Assembly: GCA_018267825.1 (NCBI GenBank)
Contig: JAFDXR010000001.1
Span: 110,286 to 174,285 of the forward strand
From: Bacteroidota bacterium
Lineage (GTDB): Bacteria > Bacteroidota > Bacteroidia > B-17B0 > Aurantibacillaceae
Reading direction: 5' to 3'
DNA length: 64,000 nt
Shown: positions 1-8,660 of the stretch, in pieces
How the letters are laid out: each line of letters opens with the position of its first letter
Position numbering within the stretch: the first letter of the stretch is position 1
The notes under the pieces: generated by a model
The model's database searches: none
What the model was told of the DNA's origin: nothing
Seen by the model: only the letters and a program-made list of their open reading frames with translations
Program-made: the position numbers and the translations under genes

Positions 1-40
1 GAAATGAAAAGGATGTGTATCATGTAACCTTATAGGGCAG

Positions 41-1441
41 TTACTTTCCGATACAGAACTTGCTGAAAATATTCCCCAACAGGTCATCACTGGTGACTTC
101 GCCTGTTATTTCTCCCAGGGCATTGAGGGCATAACGGATATCGAGGGCCAGTATATCGCCCGGCATGCGGGAATCGAGGCCCTGCTGTATTTTCTGAAGT
201 GCCTCAGCTGCCTTGTGTAAAGAAGCTACATGGCGGGCATTGGTTACAATGGTTTCTGTGGTATGCACAGTGCGGTTATCGAACAGGCTTACAAGTTTTT
301 GTTCCAGCGCATCAATGCCTTTTTTCTCCTTGGCCGAAATGTAAATAATGGGTTCAATGTGCTCGTATTCCTTTTTCAGGTCGGCCATATCTTCCACATC
401 TATTTTATTGGCTACAATCAATAATTGCGAGGTGCCAATGTGTTCCTGTATGAGTTTGATCTCCAGATCCAGGTCGCCACGACTCAGTTCATGCACATCG
501 AACAGGTAAATAACAATAGCCGACTTCTTTATAACTTCAAAAGCCTTGTTCACCCCTATCTGTTCAATTACATCCGTTGTGGTACGGATTCCTGCAGTAT
601 CAATAAAACGGAACAATACACCATCTATAATAATTTCATCTTCGATCGTATCGCGGGTTGTACCCGGAATATCGCTCACAATGGCCCTGTCGTCGTCGAG
701 CAACACATTCAGCAGCGTCGATTTTCCGGCATTGGGTTTACCCACAATAGCCACCGGAATTCCATGCTTAATCACATTACCCACTTCAAAACTATGGATC
801 AGCTTATCCACGATCTGCTGAATACTGCTTACCAGTTTTTTAAGGTCGCTGCGATCCGCAAACTCCACATCTTCTTCACTGAAATCGAGCTCCAGTTCAA
901 TAAGCGATGCAAAATTAACCAGGTTGTCGCGCAGGATTTTGATCTTGTTGCTGAACCCGCCCCGCATCTGCTGCATAGCTACCTGGTGTGAGGTGGCCGA
1001 ATTACTGGCAATGAGATCTGCTACGGCTTCGGCCTGCGAAAGGTCGAACTTGCCGTTTAAAAACGCACGAAGTGTAAACTCACCCGGTTCGGCCGGGCGT
1101 GCACCGTGTTTGTATAAAAGTTGTAAAATCTGTTGCTGAATATACGTGGAGCCATGGCACGACAATTCCACCACTTCTTCGCCCGTGTATGAATGCGGTG
1201 CTTTAAAAATAGTCACCAATACCTCATCAATAATAATATCGTTTTCTACAATCAGGCCGAAATGAGCCGTATGACTGGGTTTACCGGCAATCTTTTTCGG
1301 TTCCAGGCGTTTATTCCGCAGCATCGATTCCATAATGGCAATAGAGCGGTTTCCGCTCAGGCGGATCACCGCAATGGCTCCTGCACCATGGGGTGTAGCC
1401 AGCGCGGCGATGGTATCAGTATGTGAATGATGTGCGGCCAA
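41..1441 (-). CDS. mnmE: tRNA uridine-5-carboxymethylaminomethyl modification GTPase MnmE
   Basis: With MnmG this GTPase installs the cmnm5 group on U34 of tRNAs reading NNA/NNG codons in the cytoplasm. The 466 aa length is normal. The N-terminal folate-binding domain starts with DTIAALATPHGAGAIAVIRL. A mid-protein G domain has the P-loop GKPNAGKST, switch DTAG and NKID, and the extreme C-terminus carries the catalytic CIGK. The only usable start is TTG at 1441, because two in-frame TAA codons lie just upstream and no ATG precedes the conserved N-terminal motif. It is divergent from sucD. Confidence 0.97.
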   Translation of the reverse strand: MAAHHSHTDTIAALATPHGAGAIAVIRLSGNRSIAIMESMLRNKRLEPKKIAGKPSHTAHFGLIVENDIIIDEVLVTIFKAPHSYTGEEVVELSCHGSTYIQQQILQLLYKHGARPAEPGEFTLRAFLNGKFDLSQAEAVADLIASNSATSHQVAMQQMRGGFSNKIKILRDNLVNFASLIELELDFSEEDVEFADRSDLKKLVSSIQQIVDKLIHSFEVGNVIKHGIPVAIVGKPNAGKSTLLNVLLDDDRAIVSDIPGTTRDTIEDEIIIDGVLFRFIDTAGIRTTTDVIEQIGVNKAFEVIKKSAIVIYLFDVHELSRGDLDLEIKLIQEHIGTSQLLIVANKIDVEDMADLKKEYEHIEPIIYISAKEKKGIDALEQKLVSLFDNRTVHTTETIVTNARHVASLHKAAEALQKIQQGLDSRMPGDILALDIRYALNALGEITGEVTSDDLLGNIFSKFCIGK

Positions 1442-1503
1442 AGTCTCGTTTTTGCCGGTTTATTAACTATTTCAGCCGGGTTTCAACAAATTTAATTAAT
1501 TTA

Positions 1504-1534
1504 TTGAACGAATAACGGATAATGCGTATTTTAG
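1504..1534 (+). promoter_or_regulatory. candidate promoter of sucD
   Basis: TTG (1504-1506), a 20-base gap and TATTTTAG (1527-1534) fit the Bacteroidota TTTG/TAnnTTTG pattern with one mismatch in the -7 box. The predicted start would leave about a 35-nt leader before the ATG at 1578. This is inference from pattern only. Confidence 0.4.
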
Positions 1535-1577
1535 CAAGGTTTTTAAAATATAAAACTCACATTCAAAACATCTCAAT

Positions 1578-2462
1578 ATGGGCGTACTCGTAGGAAAAAA
1601 TTCAAAAGTAATTGTACAAGGTTTTACAGGTGGTGAAGGAACTTTTCATGCCACCCAAATGATTGAATATGGCACCAACGTGGTGGGTGGCGTTACTCCT
1701 GGCAAAGGAGGCACAACTCACTTAGACCGCCCGGTATTCAATACCGTAAAAGATGCTGTAGACAAAGCCGGAGCCGATGTTTCCATCATTTTTGTACCGG
1801 CGCCGTTTGCTGCTGATGCTATTATGGAAGCTGCCGATGCAGGTATCAAAGTGATTATCTGTATCACGGAAGGTATTCCTGTAAAAGACATGATCTACGC
1901 CAAAGAATATATTAAAGCGCGCGCCTGCCGCCTCATCGGACCTAACTGTCCGGGGGTTATTACTGCAGGCGAAGCTAAAGTAGGTATTATGCCGGGCTTC
2001 GTATTCAAACAAGGCCGTATCGGTATCGTATCCAAATCGGGTACGCTTACTTACGAAGCTGCTGACCAGGTTGCTAAAGCCGGTTTGGGTGTTTCTACAG
2101 CTATTGGTATTGGTGGCGACCCGATCATCGGAACCCCAACCAAAGATGCCGTTGAATTATTAATGAACGACCCTGATACAGACGCTATCGTGATGATCGG
2201 TGAAATCGGCGGAAGCTACGAAGCAGATGCTGCCCGCTGGATCAAAGCCAATGGCAATAAAAAACCGGTGGTTGGTTTCATTGCCGGACAAACTGCTCCT
2301 AAAGGCCGTACCATGGGTCATGCCGGTGCGATTGTAGGTGGTGCCGAAGATACAGCACAAGCTAAAATGGCGATCATGCGCGAGTGTGGTATCCATGTGG
2401 TTGACAGCCCTGCTGCTATTGGAAAAACCATGGCAGAAGTTTTAAAATCTGTAACAGCTTAA
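1578..2462 (+). CDS. sucD: succinate-CoA ligase (ADP-forming) subunit alpha
   Basis: This TCA-cycle enzyme interconverts succinyl-CoA and succinate with substrate-level nucleotide phosphorylation, as a heteromer with SucC. The 294 aa protein opens with the CoA-binding Rossmann region ([18 protein letters not shown]). It carries the phosphohistidine loop GHAGAIVGG with His248 as the likely phosphorylated residue. Length and motifs are fully typical. sucC is not adjacent, which is common in Bacteroidota. A strong terminator follows directly. Confidence 0.97.
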   Translation: MGVLVGKNSKVIVQGFTGGEGTFHATQMIEYGTNVVGGVTPGKGGTTHLDRPVFNTVKDAVDKAGADVSIIFVPAPFAADAIMEAADAGIKVIICITEGIPVKDMIYAKEYIKARACRLIGPNCPGVITAGEAKVGIMPGFVFKQGRIGIVSKSGTLTYEAADQVAKAGLGVSTAIGIGGDPIIGTPTKDAVELLMNDPDTDAIVMIGEIGGSYEADAARWIKANGNKKPVVGFIAGQTAPKGRTMGHAGAIVGGAEDTAQAKMAIMRECGIHVVDSPAAIGKTMAEVLKSVTA

Positions 2463-2483
2463 TCAGCTATAAACGAACAGAAG

Positions 2484-2506
2484 AGGCCGAGTTTGATCGG
2501 CCTTTT
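2484..2506 (+). terminator. rho-independent terminator of sucD
   Basis: Perfect 7-bp stem AGGCCGA/TCGGCCT (2484-2490 with 2497-2503), 6-nt loop and a TTTT run. It rules out the TTG at 2493 as the start of the next gene, since that codon falls in the hairpin. Confidence 0.8.
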
Positions 2507-2519
2507 CATTTTATATACA

Positions 2520-3272
2520 GTGAACTCTAAACACATACTTTCCATTCTCCTGGTGTTTATCGCCTGCCAGTTCCGGAGCCAGTCTGTAAGAGACTCTTCT
2601 TTCAACATTCCATTGGTAGGTATTCACTTCAGTGGCGATATACCAAAAGGCGATCTGGCCAAACGTTTTGGAAATAACTTCAGTGCCGGGGGTAATTTCC
2701 TCTACAAATTCAAAAAGAATTTTGTGGTGGGTGCCGAGTGCAGTTATTTCTTCAGCAAAAATGTAAAGGAAGATGTACTTGCCCAAATGCGTACTTCCGA
2801 GGGCTTTGTGATCGATAACGAAGGCTACCCGGCCGATTTACGTATGACAGAGCGTGGCTGGAATGCCTATATCGTGGTAGGTAAAATTTTCCCGAAAATA
2901 GGTGGCCACAACCCAAACTGCGGACTCATTGCATGGGTTGGCGGGGGCTACATGCAGCATAAAATAAAACTTTATGATGCCAATAAGAAAGTAGCAGCCG
3001 TAAACGGAAATCTCAAAAAAGGTTACGACCGCCTGAGCGGAGGCCCTGCCCTCACCCAGTTTTTAGGCTACATGTATCTCAGCAACAATCGCCTCACCAA
3101 CTTCTACGTTGGCATCGAATGTTTCGAAGGGTTCACACAGAGTTTCAGGGTATACAACTACGATACAGGCCTCAAAGACACTAAAAAACGCCTCGATCTT
3201 CAATTCGGAATCCGTGTGGGATGGATTCTCCCGCTTTATAAACGTCTGCCTAAAGAATTCTATTACAACTAA
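2520..3272 (+). CDS. outer-membrane beta-barrel-like protein, function unknown
   Basis: About 250 aa from a GTG at 2520. That start gives a clean signal peptide (VNSKHILSILLVFIACQFRSQS) and avoids the sucD terminator. The mature part has alternating hydrophobic and aromatic strands (GNNFSAGGNFLYKF, FVVGAECSYFF, GLIAWVGGGYMQH) and ends with a strand-like segment, LDLQFGIRVGWILPLYK, as in small outer-membrane barrels. I do not recognise a specific family. The stop lies 5 nt before waaA, so the two are probably co-transcribed. An envelope role is inferred from the signal peptide and that neighbour. Confidence 0.7.
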   Translation: MNSKHILSILLVFIACQFRSQSVRDSSFNIPLVGIHFSGDIPKGDLAKRFGNNFSAGGNFLYKFKKNFVVGAECSYFFSKNVKEDVLAQMRTSEGFVIDNEGYPADLRMTERGWNAYIVVGKIFPKIGGHNPNCGLIAWVGGGYMQHKIKLYDANKKVAAVNGNLKKGYDRLSGGPALTQFLGYMYLSNNRLTNFYVGIECFEGFTQSFRVYNYDTGLKDTKKRLDLQFGIRVGWILPLYKRLPKEFYYN

Positions 3273-3277
3273 TCCCT

Positions 3278-4519
3278 ATGTTTCTTTACAATTGCGGAAT
3301 CAGGTTGTATTCGGGCATTATCAGGCTAGCCGCAGCTTTCAAACCCAAAGCCAGGCTCTGGATCAATGGCCGTAAAAACTGGGAAGCTAATCTGCGCCAA
3401 AAAACAGCTGCACTATCGTCGCCTATCTGGATACATTGTGCCTCACTGGGCGAATTTGAACAGGGACGACCGCTGATCGAAGAAATAAAACGCCGGCATC
3501 CTTCGCGGAAAATACTGCTGACTTTCTTTTCTCCCTCCGGATATGAGATCCGTAAGAATTATGAATTTGCTGATGTGGTTATTTACATGCCCGTGGATAC
3601 AAAGGCCAATGCCCGGAAATTCCTGGAGATTGTGCAACCCGCAGCTGCCGTTTTTGTGAAATACGAATTCTGGCTGAATTTCCTGCATGAGCTCAAAAAG
3701 AACCAGGTACCTACATTCCTGATATCGGCTGTATTCAAAAAACATCAACCCTTTTTCAAATGGTACGGAGGTATTTTCCGCAAAGCCCTGCCCTGCTACC
3801 ATACCATTTTTACACAGGACGAAGCCTCGCTTCAGTTGCTGAAATCCCTTGGTGTTACTCAAACCCGGATTTCGGGCGACACACGGTTCGACCGGGTTCT
3901 CGAAATCAGCAGGCATCCGCGCCGGATCGATGAACTCACTCCGTTTATTACCGGGTATGATGTGCTCATCGGTGGCAGCACCTGGCCTAAAGATGAAGAG
4001 TTTCTGCTGGAAGCCTATAACTCACTTCGTCAAAAACATAACCGGTTGAAACTGATTATAGCTCCACACGAAATTGACCAGGCTAATATAGAAAGGCTCT
4101 GGAACCTGATCGGTTCCAAGGGTTTGAGTCATTGCTTCATTACCGGCGACATACAAGCCGGCACCGATGTGGTGATTGTAAATACCATGGGTTATCTTTC
4201 ATCAATATACCAGTACGGAAAAATAGCCGTGATCGGCGGAGGCTTCAACGATGGCATTCACAACGTGGTGGAACCGGCTGTATTCGGACTACCTGTATTG
4301 TTTGGCCCTAACCATGCTAAATTCAATGAAGCGGAAGAATTGCTCCGCTTGGGCGGTGCCTTCGAATTTTCGGATAAAGCCGGATTATTACAAAGGCTGG
4401 AAAGCCTCATCAGTAAAGAATCTGAGCATAGCCAGGCTTCGGTAAAGGCGGCAAACTATGTTGCCAGTCATGCAGGCGCCACTGCTGTTATTATGCAGGT
4501 ATTGGAGCCGTTGCTTTGA
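3278..4519 (+). CDS. waaA: 3-deoxy-D-manno-octulosonic acid (Kdo) transferase
   Basis: It transfers Kdo from CMP-Kdo to lipid A precursor at the inner membrane during LPS core synthesis. The 413 aa protein has the N-terminal glycosyltransferase signature IWIHCASLGEFEQGRPLI, which contains the conserved SxGE acid, and an N-terminal hydrophobic anchor. The C-terminal GT-B half has VIGGGFNDGIHNVVEPAVFGLPVLFGPNH, the characteristic donor-binding loop. Length is normal. It is convergent with the toxin gene, with 12 bases between stops. Confidence 0.95.
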   Translation: MFLYNCGIRLYSGIIRLAAAFKPKARLWINGRKNWEANLRQKTAALSSPIWIHCASLGEFEQGRPLIEEIKRRHPSRKILLTFFSPSGYEIRKNYEFADVVIYMPVDTKANARKFLEIVQPAAAVFVKYEFWLNFLHELKKNQVPTFLISAVFKKHQPFFKWYGGIFRKALPCYHTIFTQDEASLQLLKSLGVTQTRISGDTRFDRVLEISRHPRRIDELTPFITGYDVLIGGSTWPKDEEFLLEAYNSLRQKHNRLKLIIAPHEIDQANIERLWNLIGSKGLSHCFITGDIQAGTDVVIVNTMGYLSSIYQYGKIAVIGGGFNDGIHNVVEPAVFGLPVLFGPNHAKFNEAEELLRLGGAFEFSDKAGLLQRLESLISKESEHSQASVKAANYVASHAGATAVIMQVLEPLL

Positions 4520-4531
4520 TGTATCCAAAAA

Positions 4532-5182
4532 TCAGTCGAGTGATTCTACAGCTTCCGCAAAGTCGAGTTTGATCAATTCCCAGTATTTTTGTCTGAAACA
4601 TTCCGGTTCAAAATCATCATCTGCATTCTGAAAATCAACCAGGCTTCGTTTCATCTGTTCTCTCCGATGCTGATATGGAAATCGCTCTGCATGATAATCT
4701 ATCATGGCACTCAAAGAATAATGTTCAAGCAGTTCGTGCAAGTCCCAAAAATCCTTTTTGCGGCCGCCTCTCAAAATCACATCCATTTTCATGGCAATAA
4801 TATCTTCGGGATGGGCCAGTCTTATATGATCTGCCAAAATGAGGGGGCGTATAAAAGGTTCATTGCAATAAAATATATCCAGTTTAATACTCTCCCTGGC
4901 TGAATAGCCAACAAAATAAGAATGCCCCATACCAGGAATTAAATCCCCGGCTCTGTCAACATAGGTGAAGTGTGCGCGGAGAGCCCTGTCAATCTGCCTG
5001 AAATCTATTGAACCATAGGTTGCATCTGTAAACAAATCAATGTCGACCGAAAGCCGGTGACCATATTGCAGGCTTAAGGATGTTCCTCCGACCAGCCTGA
5101 ACTCATCGAGATCAGGCATAGTCATTAAAACACCGAGCGCATCACTGAGGAGTGGGCTAATCGTTTTATAATGAAGATTCAT
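4532..5182 (-). CDS. AbiEii/AbiGii-family nucleotidyltransferase toxin
   Basis: Members of this family are nucleotidyltransferases acting as toxins in type IV-like toxin-antitoxin and abortive-infection modules. The 216 aa protein shows the family core GGTSLSLQYGHRLSVDIDLF at residues 32-51, with the GG(x)S motif and the metal-binding Asp47/Asp49 pair. Further on are LDIF and the EDIIAMKMD...KDFWDL segment typical of AbiEii. It is shorter than classic AbiEii (near 300 aa), lacking much of the C-terminal helical part, but the catalytic set is intact. Its start overlaps the 3' end of the antitoxin gene by 17 nt, implying translational coupling. Confidence 0.88.
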   Translation of the reverse strand: MNLHYKTISPLLSDALGVLMTMPDLDEFRLVGGTSLSLQYGHRLSVDIDLFTDATYGSIDFRQIDRALRAHFTYVDRAGDLIPGMGHSYFVGYSARESIKLDIFYCNEPFIRPLILADHIRLAHPEDIIAMKMDVILRGGRKKDFWDLHELLEHYSLSAMIDYHAERFPYQHRREQMKRSLVDFQNADDDFEPECFRQKYWELIKLDFAEAVESLD

Positions 5183-5645
5183 GAAGTTTTATCTCCTTTA
5201 GTATCTTCTGCACCAGCGAAGGGCCGTAGAATCTTTCGATCTCCTGTTTTTCTGCATCATTGCCCCGTTCAAATACACGCCTGATAACTGCTTTTTTCTG
5301 CCGCTGCCATTGAATCTTCTCAATAGGAGTGTCCCAAAATAAAACCGGTCGCAAAACCGAAAGATCAGGCGATTCCTGTTTCTGTGCTTTATGCTTTTCA
5401 CAATGAATATCGTGGTAGGCCTGCAAAACCATAAAATATCCTTCTTCGAGCCCTAATGCCTTTTCTATCCGAAGCGACAGTGCTGCATTCATTTTACGTT
5501 TTCCTTTTGTAATGGCAACCAGTGTCTGTGGAAACTCCTCAACCGATATGGCAAAACGACCTTTACCTAATTTTCGTTTCCGGAGTTCTCTTTCAAGCAC
5601 AAACCCCGGGTGAATCCCTTTAATATGCTTTATATGTTTTAGCAT
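5166..5645 (-). CDS. antitoxin: HTH domain fused to DUF6922-like domain
   Basis: Residues 1-70 form a HigA/XRE-type helix-turn-helix (GIHPGFVLERELRKRK, then FPQTLVAITKGKRKMNAALSL). The C-terminal part (about residues 90-155, VLRPVLFWDTPIEKIQW then VIRRVFERGNDAEKQEIERFYG) resembles DUF6922 as I recall it from Bacteroidota genes next to AbiEii toxins. Start 5645 is preferred. An upstream in-frame codon at 5675 would translate the operator palindrome and promoter. It is the first gene of the module and probably autorepressing. The DUF assignment is from memory. Confidence 0.8.
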   Translation of the reverse strand: MLKHIKHIKGIHPGFVLERELRKRKLGKGRFAISVEEFPQTLVAITKGKRKMNAALSLRIEKALGLEEGYFMVLQAYHDIHCEKHKAQKQESPDLSVLRPVLFWDTPIEKIQWQRQKKAVIRRVFERGNDAEKQEIERFYGPSLVQKILKEIKLHESSL

Positions 5646-5648
5646 ATT

Positions 5649-5676
5649 CAAAAGTAAACAATATTGTTTACACAAA
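5649..5676 (-). promoter_or_regulatory. toxin-antitoxin promoter with embedded palindromic operator
   Basis: On the minus strand TTTG (5673-5676), a 16-base gap and TACTTTTG (5649-5656) form a good Bacteroidota promoter. The spacer is almost entirely filled by the perfect 18-bp palindrome GTAAACAATATTGTTTAC (5654-5671). Repressor binding there would block sigma contact. The -7 box sits 3 bases from the ATG, so the mRNA would be nearly leaderless or the true start site lies slightly upstream. Confidence 0.7.
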
Positions 5677-5693
5677 AAAGTTAATTTATGAAC

Positions 5694-5723
5694 TAAAAAA
5701 AAACGCCGGTATACCCCGGCGTT
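5694..5723 (-). terminator. rho-independent terminator of phaB
   Basis: 8-bp perfect stem AACGCCGG/CCGGCGTT (5702-5709 with 5716-5723), 6-nt loop, followed on the minus strand by a run of about ten T. It separates the pha transcript from the toxin-antitoxin module. Confidence 0.85.
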
Positions 5724-5741
5724 AAAATTTAAATATGCTGC

Positions 5742-6488
5742 TTAATACACGTGCTGACCGCCGTTGATGCTGTAATTGGCGCCGGTAATGAAACTGGTTT
5801 CCTCGCTGGCCAGGAAACTCACCAGGTGCGCCACTTCATGCGTCCCCCCGAGCCGTCCCATGGGTACCTGGGCTACAATCTGATTTAAAACCTTTTCAGG
5901 AACCGCCATTACCATATCGGTTCCGATATAGCCCGGCGAAATAGTATTTACGGTTACGCCGTATTTGGCCACTTCCATGGCCAGTGACTTTGTGAAACCG
6001 TGCATCCCGGCTTTGGCCGCGCTGTAATTGGTTTGCCCGAACTGGCCTCGTTGCCCGTTTACCGACGAAATATTGATAATACGCCCGAAGTTGCGGTCTA
6101 TCATTCCCTGGATGACGTGTTTGGTGCAGTTAAACACGCTGTTGAGATTGGTATTGATAACCGCATACCAGTCTTCTTTTTTCATGTTTATGAGTCGGCC
6201 ATCGCGTGTAATCCCTGCATTATTTACAAGTGTGTCGATAGTCCCCACTTTACTCTCAATTTCACGGATCATATCGCCGGCGCTGTCAAAATCGCTCACA
6301 TCGCCATGAAACAATTCTATATCAAAACCTTCGGACTTCATCTGGTGCATCCACTTTTCAGCTTTCTCTTTAGTGTGATAGTTTCCCACCACGTGAAATC
6401 CGTCTTTATGCAGTTTCTTGCACATAGCCGTGCCAAGTCCACCGGTAGCTCCTGTTACCAATACGATACGTTTGTTTGATTTGTCCAT
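5742..6488 (-). CDS. phaB: NADPH-type acetoacetyl-CoA reductase
   Basis: A short-chain dehydrogenase that reduces acetoacetyl-CoA to (R)-3-hydroxybutyryl-CoA for polyhydroxybutyrate synthesis. The 248 aa protein has TGATGGLG at residues 12-19 for the nucleotide, NNAG at 89-92 and the Ser142-Tyr155-Lys159 triad. The stretch SSVNGQRGQFGQTNYSAAKAG and NTISPGYIGTDMV match the PhaB subgroup rather than FabG. It lies 60 nt downstream of phaJ with no promoter or terminator seen between, so the two form an operon. The PHA context settles the choice over FabG. Confidence 0.93.
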   Translation of the reverse strand: MDKSNKRIVLVTGATGGLGTAMCKKLHKDGFHVVGNYHTKEKAEKWMHQMKSEGFDIELFHGDVSDFDSAGDMIREIESKVGTIDTLVNNAGITRDGRLINMKKEDWYAVINTNLNSVFNCTKHVIQGMIDRNFGRIINISSVNGQRGQFGQTNYSAAKAGMHGFTKSLAMEVAKYGVTVNTISPGYIGTDMVMAVPEKVLNQIVAQVPMGRLGGTHEVAHLVSFLASEETSFITGANYSINGGQHVY

Positions 6489-6548
6489 AAAGTTTTGTTT
6501 TATATGTGTACGATACCCCGGAATATCGCGGAGTTGCTGATTTAAATG

Positions 6549-6956
6549 CTATTTGATTTTATCTACATTCAGTACGGTAGCCTCTCCGCTGGTGCAGACA
6601 TTCCCGGTATTTTTATCCTTGATCAGTGTTTCTACAACGGCCCGGTTCTTATCTTTCATCACTTCTTTTACGGTAAATACAGCTTCATAAGCCGTATCAA
6701 CGTACATAGGTTTCAGAAACGAGAGGGACTGTTTCAGGTAAATGGTGCCTTCGCCCGGAAACAGGGTACCAAATACCTTACTGAAAAGGGAGGCGCTCAA
6801 CATACCGTGCATAATAGGACGTTTGAACATGGTTCCGGCGGCATAAGCGGCATCAAGATGTACGGGGTTTTTATCGCCTGTAACTTCGGCAAAACGGTTT
6901 ACTTCATCCTGGCTAAATTGAAAATCGTGCGTGTAAACTTGTCCGGTTTCTATCAT
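6549..6956 (-). CDS. phaJ: (R)-specific enoyl-CoA hydratase, MaoC-like
   Basis: It hydrates trans-2-enoyl-CoA from beta-oxidation to (R)-3-hydroxyacyl-CoA, a PHA synthase substrate. The 135 aa single hot-dog fold has the signature FAEVTGDKNPVHLDAAYA with the catalytic Asp28 and His33, followed by the overhanging FKRPIMHGMLSASLFS segment. Length is standard for PhaJ. It is the first gene of the leftward pha operon and is divergent from phaE. A generic MaoC hydratase is the alternative, made unlikely by the neighbours. Confidence 0.9.
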   Translation of the reverse strand: MIETGQVYTHDFQFSQDEVNRFAEVTGDKNPVHLDAAYAAGTMFKRPIMHGMLSASLFSKVFGTLFPGEGTIYLKQSLSFLKPMYVDTAYEAVFTVKEVMKDKNRAVVETLIKDKNTGNVCTSGEATVLNVDKIK

Positions 6957-7012
6957 AAATTGGGTTTAGGGTTTTGATTTTGTACGAAAAATGGCTTGTA
7001 AATGATACCCGT

Positions 7013-7043
7013 CAAAAGTAAAACTTTATTTCTTTTAGACCAA
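7013..7043 (-). promoter_or_regulatory. phaJ-phaB promoter
   Basis: On the minus strand a perfect TACTTTTG (7013-7020) is preceded by a TTG about 20 bases upstream (near 7041-7043). The leader would be about 50 nt. Confidence 0.6.
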
Positions 7044-7090
7044 TTACATTTCTAAAACGATTATTTAACAATTTTTTTATACGAATTTAC

Positions 7091-7122
7091 TTGACATGAA
7101 TAGGAAAAATTTACGACCTTTG
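7091..7122 (+). promoter_or_regulatory. phaE promoter
   Basis: TTG (7091-7093) and GACCTTTG (7115-7122, one mismatch to TAnnTTTG), extended by CACC to give TTTGCACC. The leader to the ATG at 7211 would be about 80 nt. The whole 7021-7090 stretch between the divergent pha promoters is AT-rich and holds no other clear signal. Confidence 0.5.
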
Positions 7123-7210
7123 CACCAAATTATTACCGAAACGTGTAATCAATTGATTATCAGTAATTAACGAGGAAATAACGGAAAAATAACATATAAA
7201 CAACAACAAA

Positions 7211-8575
7211 ATGAAAACCAACAATCCCTTTATTGACAACATGATCGAGGCTCAGGCGTCGGCAGTGAACAACTTTATGGATACTACCAAAAAGTTTCAG
7301 AATGCTTTTGCCAGCGGCAATATCATGTCCGAAGGACAATCGATCTACAAAGAGTGGATGGACAAACAATCCAGTTTGTATGGTGGTATGCAGACAAATG
7401 CGGGTAATGCATTTGCAAGTAGCGAAAACAAAGCAGAAGAGTTTTTCAAAAACTGGTATACTCAGCAAATGGCCAGCCTGAAACAAATGACTGATTTCAA
7501 CCAGAGCATTTTCAGCAGCTTTGCCAACTACGGTAAAAACGCCAACGATTACGCCAACAACTTTACCAGCATGAACAGTGCCTGGACAAACATTTACAAT
7601 GGTTGGATGCATGCTTTAAATACGTCTTACGACACATTTTCCAAAAGCATGAGCAACCCGTTCAATAAAGACATGTTCAAAAACATGTTCGAAGGCAACC
7701 AGGCTTACCTGAAAGCCCAGGAGGTATTTCAGCCCATGCTGAAAGCCATTCAATCCGGCGATTTCAGCGTAGACACCTGGAAAAACATCTACAACACTGA
7801 AAACTACAAACACATGACTGAGCAATTGTTTGGTTCTTACTTTACAAATGCCAACATGAAAGATGTGTATGACAATGCCATGAAACAGGTTCAGAACTTC
7901 TTTACCAACCAGAACAACTTAGGTAAAGAATACTACGCTCAGATGCAGAATATGGCCCATGAGTTTCCGAACATGTTCAGCGGTAATTTCGAAAAAATGA
8001 AAGAACTGTATGGTAATGTAAACAATGTGTTTGGTAAAACATTTGAACCGTTACTGAAACTGGTGAACCCTGGTAAAGAAAAAGAAAACGTGGAAGAAAC
8101 CATTGCTTTAATGGATAAATTAGCTGAATACAGCATCAAACAAAGCGAATTGCAATTCCATATGTACAAAACCACCCAGGCTGCATTAGAGCAACTGGCG
8201 GAGCAAACCAAAGAAAAATACAAAGACCTGCAGAATGGTAATTTCACTATGCCAAGCTCACAGGAGCTTTACAATGAGTTTGTGAAAATCAATGAGAAAT
8301 TATTCACGGATTTATTTGCCAGCGAAGAATTCTCTAAAGTAAAAGGCGATGCTCTGACTTTAGGTATGGACGTTAAAAAACAATTCGAAAAACAATTTGA
8401 AAATATTTTCGGTCAATACCCGGTAGTATTCCGCTCTGAAATCGAAGAATTGTACAAAACCATTTATGATCTGAAAAAGCATGTAAAAGATCTGCAAACC
8501 AAACTGGCTATGCAGAATGCAGCTTCAGTAGAATTATTTGACGACGAAAAAACGTCGAAAAATAAAAAGAAATAA
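7211..8575 (+). CDS. phaE: class III PHA synthase subunit PhaE, extended
   Basis: PhaE activates and scaffolds the class III synthase PhaC at the granule surface. The C-terminal third (about residues 345-440, SSQELYNEFVKINEKLFTDL, SEEFSKVKGDALTLGMDVKK, then RSEIEELYKTIYDLKKHV) matches the conserved PhaE region. The first 340 residues are Asn/Gln/Phe/Met-rich amphipathic helix with repeated FF.N/NMFS segments and look phasin-like. At 454 aa it is longer than typical PhaE (near 360 aa). The Lys-rich tail is cytoplasmic and no signal peptide is present. It is followed by a strong terminator before phaC. Confidence 0.88.
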   Translation: MKTNNPFIDNMIEAQASAVNNFMDTTKKFQNAFASGNIMSEGQSIYKEWMDKQSSLYGGMQTNAGNAFASSENKAEEFFKNWYTQQMASLKQMTDFNQSIFSSFANYGKNANDYANNFTSMNSAWTNIYNGWMHALNTSYDTFSKSMSNPFNKDMFKNMFEGNQAYLKAQEVFQPMLKAIQSGDFSVDTWKNIYNTENYKHMTEQLFGSYFTNANMKDVYDNAMKQVQNFFTNQNNLGKEYYAQMQNMAHEFPNMFSGNFEKMKELYGNVNNVFGKTFEPLLKLVNPGKEKENVEETIALMDKLAEYSIKQSELQFHMYKTTQAALEQLAEQTKEKYKDLQNGNFTMPSSQELYNEFVKINEKLFTDLFASEEFSKVKGDALTLGMDVKKQFEKQFENIFGQYPVVFRSEIEELYKTIYDLKKHVKDLQTKLAMQNAASVELFDDEKTSKNKKK

Positions 8576-8660
8576 CATCCCCGCTCCGAGGTAGTGTGTA
8601 AGGAGCGTTTCCAATGCTAGTGGAAAATGGGATGGTTTATGTTCTCATAGCAAAAAAATA

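Noticed and set aside
425-991. 188-codon plus-strand frame opposite mnmE
   Set aside because: Shadow of mnmE; His/Gln/Asn-rich sequence without domain features or ribosome site.
2493-2519. TTG start for the outer-membrane-type gene
   Set aside because: The codon lies in the loop of the sucD terminator; GTG at 2520 gives a proper signal peptide.
5646-5675. Upstream start for the antitoxin
   Set aside because: It would translate the palindromic operator and promoter; the ATG at 5645 follows them.
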